From Desulfurococcales archaeon (GTDB taxonomy: Archaea; Thermoproteota; Thermoprotei_A; Sulfolobales; Ignisphaeraceae): 18,519 bases of DNA. The notes under the pieces were generated by a model, which worked only from the letters and a program-made list of their open reading frames with translations, was not told the origin of the DNA and did no database searches. Shown here piece by piece: positions 13,783-18,519 of this stretch (position 1 is its first letter; each line of letters starts with the position of its first letter). The stretch is taken from the NCBI GenBank assembly GCA_028276605.1, contig JAPYWC010000003.1:1-18519 (forward strand). The letters run 5' to 3'. The translations under genes and the position numbers were made by a program.

Positions 13783-14663
13783 TGTCTTACCCTTACAGCC
13801 TTTGCTATACCCCTTATTGCTGGTACACCATTTAGTAAGGCGTAGAGTGTTAGAATCATATAGCTAAGAATCTTTTTGTGTAGTGGGTAGCACCACTTAT
13901 TCATAAAGTATGTATGATTCCTCCACTTCCAATACATCCTATCCTCAAGATCTGAATACCTATTTCCACCACTTTCAATAGCTAAATGGTATGCGTAAAA
14001 CCTTGGCTCAAAGACTATTTCGTACCCAAGACTCTTTACCTGTTTCTGTAGGTCACTCTCCTCTCTATACCCGGTACCGCCATAATTTTCATCGTATCTT
14101 ACACCCTTGCTAAGGATTTCAACTCGTAATGCCATTAATGGTGTGGTGTACTCAACGTATCTAGGTCCATGCTTCGTGTTCAAGAATATAAACCCTGTTA
14201 ACTTTGTTAGTGCATCGGCTAGGTAAGGTATGTTAAGAGCGAAGTCAGGATCAATTCTTCTCTTTCTCAGATTTATTACTCTTCCCCCCACAACCCCTAT
14301 CTCTTTGTTTTTAAGCCAGTGAAGAACTGGAGCAATCGATTTATCATCAGCATAGATATAGTCATCATCGTAAAGAAGAAGGATATCCCTAGAACCCAGA
14401 CTCTTCTCAGCTATATCTAAGACTAGGTTACGTGCTTTTACAGATCCTCTCCTACCAACATTAATATCATACATAACCTCAAAACCTCTATCAATCAACT
14501 CCTTCAAAGCCTGAACATAGAACTCCTTCTCAGTATCTGAAGAAGCATCAATGACAAGGATAAAGCCTTTGATAAGCTTACTCTTAGTAAAAGACCTTAT
14601 GCAGTAGCGAAATATTTTGCCCCTATTATACGACGGAATACCAACAAAAATCTTTGTGGTCAT
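13779..14663 (-). CDS. GT2 family glycosyltransferase
   Basis: The protein has a GT-A fold of family 2. It opens with KIFVGIPSYNRG, has VIDASSDTEKEF for nucleotide binding, and carries the metal-binding acids in ILLLYDDDYIY. A later acceptor or catalytic segment is GGTGYREESDLQKQVK (Glu-Glu-Ser-Asp), and near the C-terminus it has aromatic-rich sequence, HTYFMNKWCYPLHK. No membrane anchor is obvious, apart from one hydrophobic stretch (ILSYMILTLYALLNG) near the end. I chose ATG at 14663, giving 294 residues, over the TTG two codons upstream. It precedes the coupled GT4 gene and follows the FkbM gene by about 27 bases. It probably attaches one sugar of the surface glycan. Confidence 0.93.
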   Translation of the reverse strand: MTTKIFVGIPSYNRGKIFRYCIRSFTKSKLIKGFILVIDASSDTEKEFYVQALKELIDRGFEVMYDINVGRRGSVKARNLVLDIAEKSLGSRDILLLYDDDYIYADDKSIAPVLHWLKNKEIGVVGGRVINLRKRRIDPDFALNIPYLADALTKLTGFIFLNTKHGPRYVEYTTPLMALRVEILSKGVRYDENYGGTGYREESDLQKQVKSLGYEIVFEPRFYAYHLAIESGGNRYSDLEDRMYWKWRNHTYFMNKWCYPLHKKILSYMILTLYALLNGVPAIRGIAKAVRVRQ

Positions 14664-14689
14664 AGACAAAACCTAGTATATTCCATGTA

Positions 14690-15447
14690 TTAACCTTCAA
14701 GTATGAAAGGTATTAGTATGAACATCTCTCCATATTGCTTAATAGCTCTATATCCAATACTTTCTAGTTTTTGTGCTGCTAACCTTTCTGCTTTATTGTG
14801 TACTTCGAAGAATATTATTGGTTTGCATTTGATAATTGTTTCGGTAGCACCTTTTATTATTTCGGCTCCTGCTCCTTCAACATCGATCTTTATAACATCG
14901 ATACATGGTAGATGTAATTTTTTGACTAGTATATCTATTGTTGTGCATGGAATTTTATGGTTCGAAATTGTGATCGTGCCTTCGGTTGATGAGAGGGCTA
15001 TGTTTAATGGTATTACATTGTGTGTGTGCAGGGGTTTAATGCGATGTTGCGTAGCATGTATTTATATTCTATGGGTAAGGGCTCTATAGCTATTATCTTG
15101 ATCGAGGGATTCAGTTTACAGGCTCTGATGGTATAGTAAGCATCGCTCGCTGCTCCTACGTCGATGAAGTACTTAGCCTTGGTGATGTACTCATCGAAGT
15201 AGTCTCTCCATTGAGGTTCAACAAGACCAAACATGATTGTGAAGTACCTGCTTTCAGCAAAGGAGCCGCTCTTCGGTAACACAAACTTTGCACCCCAAAG
15301 AGTTGGAATGAAGACATCATTAGCAAGTATAAACATAGTCCTGTACACCTTAGCAAGAGCACTTAGAAACAAGTAAATTATGTGAGAGCCCCTATACTGT
15401 AGAAATCTACTTCTCAGAACAACTTTAGACATAATCCTTTTCATCAT
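14690..15447 (-). pseudogene. FkbM family methyltransferase, frame broken at a (TG)5 tract
   Basis: The N-terminal half (from ATG 15447) has a hydrophobic helix, then AKYFIDVGAASDAYYTIRA, the SAM-binding motif I, and IIAIEPLPIEYKYMLRNIAL. This frame ends in TAA shortly after the dinucleotide tract. The C-terminal half continues in another frame with NVIPLNIALSSTEGTITIS, IDVIKIDVEGAGAEIIKGA and PIIFFEVHNKAERLAAQKLE, ending in TAA at 14690. The two halves join at (TG)5 at 15019-15028 (CA on the coding strand). Removing one repeat unit restores one continuous 251-residue FkbM protein with family-typical spacing. FkbM enzymes O-methylate sugars and other hydroxyl groups. The rest of the gene shows no damage, so the state may be a reversible OFF phase or a recent mutation. 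The start overlaps the truncated GT4 gene upstream. Confidence 0.88.
15019..15028. repeat. (TG)5 microsatellite within the FkbM gene
   Basis: Ten bases of perfect TG repeat (CA on the coding strand) lie exactly at the junction of the two FkbM reading frames. Four units would leave the gene in frame; five put it out of frame. Dinucleotide slippage is a known ON/OFF switch in bacterial surface-glycan genes. Confidence 0.85.
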
Positions 15448-15569
15448 GATAACCTCTCACACCATAGCCACGACTTAATTCCATAAGGATTTCCTGCAAA
15501 TAATTTGATGCTATACCCTACGTCGCCTATGTGTGGGTAGTAGGATGATGCTATGAACAACACCCTCAT
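15444..15569 (-). pseudogene. N-terminal stub of a GT4 glycosyltransferase
   Basis: A strong ribosome-binding site (GGGAGGGT at about 15573-15580) precedes ATG 15569. The first 22 residues, MRVLFIASSYYPHIGDVGYS plus IK, are a textbook GT4 N-terminus except that the usual Gly-Gly-Val is Gly-Asp-Val. The frame then leaves the family and ends at TGA 15444-15446, overlapping the FkbM start. An alternative frame over the next bases reads LQEILMELSRGYGVRGYH, which fits the helix and strand expected next, so one indel followed by a large deletion is likely. The remaining 330 or so residues are missing. The stub could still be translated and might serve as a leader that couples translation into FkbM. 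Confidence 0.6.
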
Positions 15570-15586
15570 TATACCCTCCCATCCGC

Positions 15587-16711
15587 TTATTGACTGGCTT
15601 TCTCCTGTTTTTCCCAGGCTATCTCTTTTGTCCACATGTTTCTTATGCTCGCTACGATTAGGTATGTCTGTGTTGCTATCCATGTTCTGTATGGCTTGAA
15701 TAGGAGTAGTGCTGCTCCTGCTATTAGCAGTGCCATAGCTATTAGTGAGCCTGTCAATGCTTTGTATAGCAGGATTGTTGCTGCTGCTAGTAGTAGCCAT
15801 GGGTTTGCTAGGTGTAGCCATGTCTCTGCCAATAGGATTGGCTTGAGGTCTTTGGGTGCTTTTGGCAGTAGTTTCAGGGTTTTTGTGAAGTGCTGTACTA
15901 GGTGCTGTGCTCTTCTAATCCTCCATATGTGGTACCCCTTCTTTGGAACAAGCTCTGCGCAGAGAGCGTTATCTACTGCTATTGCTCTGTAGCCCTTCAA
16001 TGCTATGAGCGTTGCTGTGTGGCTGTCATCGGCGCCTATATCTGTTGGGAATCCTCCTAACTGTATCAGCAAATCTCTTCGGAATGCCGCTAGCTCTCCG
16101 TGGAATACTGGTGTTGAGTGCTTCTTGCTCTCAGCAAGCCTGACAACGTTGTAGAAGTCTCTATAGCCCTTCTCAACACCTGCAAAACCATCTCCAACAG
16201 GTTTCTTGAGGCATGTGACTGCACCTACACGGGAATCGCTAAACCATGTCAAGGCGTTTGCCAGGGCATCTCTAGACATCCACAAGGAGTCTGCATCTGT
16301 AACAACAACGATGTCGCCAGATGCAAGCCTGAGGGCATTGTTTAAAGCAAATGCTTTCCCCCTTCTAACATCCTCCTCAACTAGGATGACCTTGAAGTCT
16401 CTGTGGCTCTCCATCCACCTCCTAACAATGTTTGGAGTGCCATCAGTGCTAGCAGAATCAACAACAATTACCTCGACAAGCTCCTTTGGGTAGTCCTGAG
16501 AAGCTATATCATCTAGCTTCCTCCAAATCAGGTCAGCCTCGTTATACGTTGGAACAACAATTGTTACCCTAGGTCTGTGGCTAGGGTCTCTCCCCAGATC
16601 CCAGGACCTGTTAAGCCACCTGCTCCTCAGGTACAGGTAGTATAGCAGTGGGAAGCTGAAGTGCAGTAACGCTAGCGCAATTGCCATAATTAGTGATGTG
16701 TCGAGATTCAT
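15587..16711 (-). CDS. Membrane-bound GT2 family glycosyltransferase (cellulose-synthase-like)
   Basis: This is a 374-residue processive-type GT2 enzyme. One N-terminal membrane helix (residues 7-29) is followed by the GT-A domain: RVTIVVPTYNEADL, VIVVDSASTDGT, the D-x-D motif VTDADSLW (Asp139, Asp141), HGELAAFRRD for acceptor recognition, the catalytic acids in TDIGADDSHTATL (Asp228-229), and RIRRAQHLVQH in place of the usual Q/R-x-x-R-W. Two or more hydrophobic helices follow at residues 305-340. The layout matches membrane glycosyltransferases that extend polysaccharides or charge lipid carriers such as dolichyl phosphate. It starts at ATG 16711, 30 bases downstream of the PIN gene, and is the first gene of the glycan locus. 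It is intact. Confidence 0.93.
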   Translation of the reverse strand: MNLDTSLIMAIALALLHFSFPLLYYLYLRSRWLNRSWDLGRDPSHRPRVTIVVPTYNEADLIWRKLDDIASQDYPKELVEVIVVDSASTDGTPNIVRRWMESHRDFKVILVEEDVRRGKAFALNNALRLASGDIVVVTDADSLWMSRDALANALTWFSDSRVGAVTCLKKPVGDGFAGVEKGYRDFYNVVRLAESKKHSTPVFHGELAAFRRDLLIQLGGFPTDIGADDSHTATLIALKGYRAIAVDNALCAELVPKKGYHIWRIRRAQHLVQHFTKTLKLLPKAPKDLKPILLAETWLHLANPWLLLAAATILLYKALTGSLIAMALLIAGAALLLFKPYRTWIATQTYLIVASIRNMWTKEIAWEKQEKASQ

Positions 16712-16741
16712 AGCGCGTATAAGCTATATCAGCTTCCCATT

Positions 16742-17245
16742 CTAGCTAAAGTCCATAACCTTCAGTCCTAGACTCTCCAATACCTGCTTCCTGTTTATCA
16801 GCTCTTTGTCTAGAGTTACAAACATGTCTACAAGTCCTCTCTTAGCAAACTCAATCGCGTAGGTGATATGCAGTAGGTCTAGTGATTTAAGCTTTAATGT
16901 AGCTGCATAGCTGATAGCCTTCTTATATATGTGGAAGATCCTGCTCTTATCAAATAGCTCTAATTTTGGCTCATCATCAACAAGAATAGGCTTTAATTGC
17001 TCTAGTATGTCCTTGACGAGCGCATGTATTTTCCTCTCCTCATCTAGAACCATGTAGTGTGGTGGTAACTTATACCTAGATAGATTCCTAGCTATAACGG
17101 AGTATAGTTCGACTAGCGTTAGTGAGGAGATATATATCTTCTTCCGCATAGCCCTCAACACGTTGAAAATCCTTACAGAAATCTCATGAAACTTTTCTTC
17201 ATCAAAGTAGTAGCTTATAAGCATATTAGTATCGACATATGCCAT
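16742..17245 (-). CDS. PIN-domain ribonuclease (VapC-like)
   Basis: This 167-residue PIN-domain protein keeps the four acidic residues of the metal site: Asp5 in AYVDTNMLIS, Glu46 in TLVELYS, Asp123 in SLDLLHITYA and Asp146 in VTLDKEL. PIN enzymes cut single-stranded or transfer RNA and are often toxins of VapBC pairs. The usual small VapB antitoxin is absent; instead the start overlaps the stop of a 160-residue unrecognised protein gene (TAATG), preceded by another unknown gene. Family VapC proteins are mostly 130-145 residues, so this one is slightly long, with an insertion around residues 60-105. It may be a stand-alone nuclease controlled by its neighbours. Confidence 0.9.
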   Translation of the reverse strand: MAYVDTNMLISYYFDEEKFHEISVRIFNVLRAMRKKIYISSLTLVELYSVIARNLSRYKLPPHYMVLDEERKIHALVKDILEQLKPILVDDEPKLELFDKSRIFHIYKKAISYAATLKLKSLDLLHITYAIEFAKRGLVDMFVTLDKELINRKQVLESLGLKVMDFS

Positions 17246-17727
17246 TACTCCTCCCTAATCTCTCTCACCACCTCAACACTACTAAAACCTGGTGGTGCTT
17301 TTGCCTTGAATCCCCCAGCTCTTGTTATCCTCACTATGTAGTCTATGAGCTCCTCTTCAGAGAGATCCATGCTTCCAGTCCACTTAACAACTATGGGGAT
17401 TCCGGGAAACCTCTTCTGTAACTCTAAATTCACCTCCAGTGCTTTCCTAGCGCTCGTCTCTAACGTAATGATGTACACAAAGCCCCAGTCAGCATCCTCT
17501 TCAACACTTATAGAGTACCTAGCATTAGTGAGGTGTGTAAGCTCCTGCACCACAACACTCTTTACGATCTCCACTACGACTCCTCTAAACGGCGATTTAG
17601 CTATTATAAAGGATATAGCATTGGTGATACTATCTGGAGACAATCCCGATAGCTGAATCAATGCTGGCATTGTAAGAATATGCTCCATACCTAGCGGTAA
17701 GTGCTCAGTAGCACGTTCTTCACTCAT
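17245..17727 (-). CDS. 160-residue protein of unknown function, coupled to the PIN gene
   Basis: I do not recognise this family. Its N-terminal third is helical (MEHILTMPALIQLSGLSPDS, then NAISFIIAKSPFRGVVVEIV). The middle has alternating hydrophobic strands with acidic turns (YSISVEEDADWGFVYIITLE), followed by a helix and FPGIPIVVKWTG, a strand that could belong to an alpha/beta domain. There is no membrane segment. I chose ATG 17727, which overlaps the upstream gene by eight bases; a longer frame to 17814 starts with Arg-rich sequence in the antisense of normal codons and is less likely. Its stop overlaps the PIN start, so it is probably the PIN protein's partner or regulator. Confidence 0.75.
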   Translation of the reverse strand: MSEERATEHLPLGMEHILTMPALIQLSGLSPDSITNAISFIIAKSPFRGVVVEIVKSVVVQELTHLTNARYSISVEEDADWGFVYIITLETSARKALEVNLELQKRFPGIPIVVKWTGSMDLSEEELIDYIVRITRAGGFKAKAPPGFSSVEVVREIREE

Positions 17728-18103
17728 TTCTACCAGCCCTGAACTTTTCAGCCGCTTTCCTAATGGCTTCAGCAATCTCCATAATCTCTTTCGAAACCCT
17801 CTTCTTCTCATCAATAGAAAGAGCTAGCGGATTTTGAATTGTAGAGGCTATGGAAACAAGCCTCATCAACGCCGCCATAAACTCGCCATAAACATCTGCT
17901 GGCATCTTCTTATATAGCTCACTTAGCTTCTCAGGCGCAAACAACTCTTTCAGAAACTCTGTAAACCTCTTACCAGTAGTCTCCTCGACTTCAGCAATAA
18001 TCATAAGCATTCGAGCATAGACCTCTAACATGTTAACAATAACCTCAAGTGTTTTGTCCTCGGGTCTACTCATAGCAAACTCCATTTTGAACACAGCTTT
18101 CAT
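17720..18103 (-). CDS. Helical protein of unknown function
   Basis: The 127-residue product is almost entirely helical, with heptad-like leucines and charged patches (TLEVIVNMLEVYARMLMIIA, ELFAPEKLSELYKKMPADVY, EIMEIAEAIRKAAEKF). It has no membrane segment, signal peptide or catalytic motif and no recognised family. ATG 18103 is the first start; internal ATGs at codons 7 and 11 are alternatives. It heads the trio with the 160-residue protein and PIN gene, with overlapping ends, which suggests one transcript. A promoter candidate lies upstream in 18104-18163. Confidence 0.7.
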   Translation of the reverse strand: MKAVFKMEFAMSRPEDKTLEVIVNMLEVYARMLMIIAEVEETTGKRFTEFLKELFAPEKLSELYKKMPADVYGEFMAALMRLVSIASTIQNPLALSIDEKKRVSKEIMEIAEAIRKAAEKFRAGRNE

Positions 18104-18124
18104 GGATTGCTATACACAACTTCA

Positions 18125-18163
18125 AGATTAAAACTCTTGATACGCCTTTAAAGCGCTTAAGCG
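18125..18163 (-). promoter_or_regulatory. Promoter region with 10-bp palindrome upstream of the PIN trio
   Basis: In the 180-bp gap 18104-18283 the minus strand has CTTTAAAG (18146-18153) and GTTTTAAT near 18127-18134, both possible TATA boxes. Directly beside the first is a perfect 10-bp palindrome, CGCTTAAGCG (18154-18163), which could bind a dimeric regulator. The rest of the gap shows nothing else. Confidence 0.4.
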
Positions 18164-18283
18164 TTTGCAATTGCCTCTGTTACCCCTGAACCCTTCACCA
18201 TTTACACTGCTATAAAGCCTTGCTTCACTATTGCCATCGTAATGCTGGGGATTCTGACGCCTATCCCCATTCTAACGACTGGT

Positions 18284-18519
18284 CTACAGCTCTTGCAGAG
18301 CTCTCTTAACAGCTTCTCTGTGTAGCGGTGTTTGCCAAGCTATGTGTTTGCCTATGCCTAGCTCCAAGTCTTTCTGTGGTGGTGGCTGGTCTACCCATAG
18401 CTCTGGATCTCGATACGTTATGGAGTCTACTATGAGGTTAAGCTCTATGAGCCTGTTTATCAGTGGTAGCTTCTCCTTTGCCAGCAGTGTATCGGGGTTT
18501 TCAACCGCTTCCAACAACC
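18284..18519 (-). CDS. C-terminal part of an unrecognised protein (runs off window)
   Basis: The frame is open from the window edge to TAG-type termination at 18284 and encodes at least 77 residues. No ATG precedes it in the window, so the true start is probably outside. Notable segments are KEKLPLINRLIELNLIVDSI, ITYRDPELWVDQPPP and GIGKHIAWQTPLHREAVKRA. The sequence has normal locus codon use and a mix of helix and Pro-rich loop. It may be the tail of an archaeal ATPase-type protein, but no family-defining motif is visible here. Confidence 0.6.
   Translation of the reverse strand, partial: LLEAVENPDTLLAKEKLPLINRLIELNLIVDSITYRDPELWVDQPPPQKDLELGIGKHIAWQTPLHREAVKRALQEL

Noticed and set aside
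14661..14669. TTG start two codons upstream of the GT2 ATG
   Set aside because: The ATG at 14663 is closer to the first conserved strand and needs no rare start codon.
15019..15028. Programmed ribosomal frameshift at the FkbM junction
   Set aside because: The CA-repeat is not a slippery heptamer of the A/T type reported for archaeal -1 frameshifting; DNA slippage explains the +2 bases directly. Not fully excluded.
15444..15821. Long reading of the GT4 stub frame up to 15821
   Set aside because: The upper part is Ser/Thr/Asn-rich antisense-frame noise within the membrane GT2 gene; the real start is the ATG at 15569 with the strong ribosome-binding site.
17728..17814. N-terminal extension of the 160-residue protein
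   Set aside because: It is Arg/Leu-rich shadow of the overlapping helical-protein gene; the ATG at 17727 gives the usual short overlap.

Overview
The window looks like part of a hyperthermophilic crenarchaeal chromosome, plausibly Desulfurococcales or a relative. The basis is AGA/AGG arginine and ATA isoleucine codons, archaeal TATA and GGTG-type ribosome-binding sequences, TTG/GTG starts, and crenarchaeal-type families (TIGR04076, a DUF3782-type coiled-coil protein, a retropepsin-like small protein). The species cannot be named from sequence alone. Every intact gene is on the minus strand, so transcription runs from high to low coordinates.

Layout from high to low coordinates: (1) 18519-16742 holds the tail of an unrecognised gene, then a tightly coupled trio (127-aa helical protein, 160-aa protein of unknown function, PIN-domain ribonuclease). 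(2) 16711-9813 is a cell-surface glycan locus: membrane GT2, GT4 stub, FkbM methyltransferase, soluble GT2, GT4, UDP-sugar epimerase/dehydratase, a second GT4 and a class I methyltransferase. (3) 9709-4276 is a second glycan unit behind its own promoter: a GT4, then three tightly packed AT-rich genes for a nucleotidyltransferase-fold protein, an alkaline-phosphatase-superfamily enzyme and a GT-C-like multispanning membrane protein. (4) 4242-2398 is a gene graveyard: a frameshifted unknown gene, an anomalous GC-rich island, a twice-frameshifted TIGR04076 gene, and a remnant running into a beheaded ATPase. (5) 2397-1 holds the ATPase remnant with an intact TOPRIM-like partner, a retropepsin-like protein, short remnants, and the start of a coiled-coil protein.

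The glycan genes probably build and decorate an S-layer or lipid-linked glycan: soluble GT4/GT2 enzymes add sugars on the cytoplasmic side, the epimerase supplies a sugar nucleotide, the methyltransferases may cap sugars, and the membrane GT2 and GT-C-like proteins act at or across the membrane. This is inferred from families and co-location.

The most striking feature is how often glycan genes are interrupted or altered. The FkbM gene is out of frame exactly at a (TG)5 tract, and loss of one unit would restore it. A GT4 gene carries a single in-frame amber codon. The epimerase has lost the glycines of its cofactor-binding loop. Another GT4 survives only as its N-terminus. This may be decay, phase variation or recoding. 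The three-gene GT-C/phosphatase/nucleotidyltransferase group is the best candidate for an undescribed glycan-modifying system.
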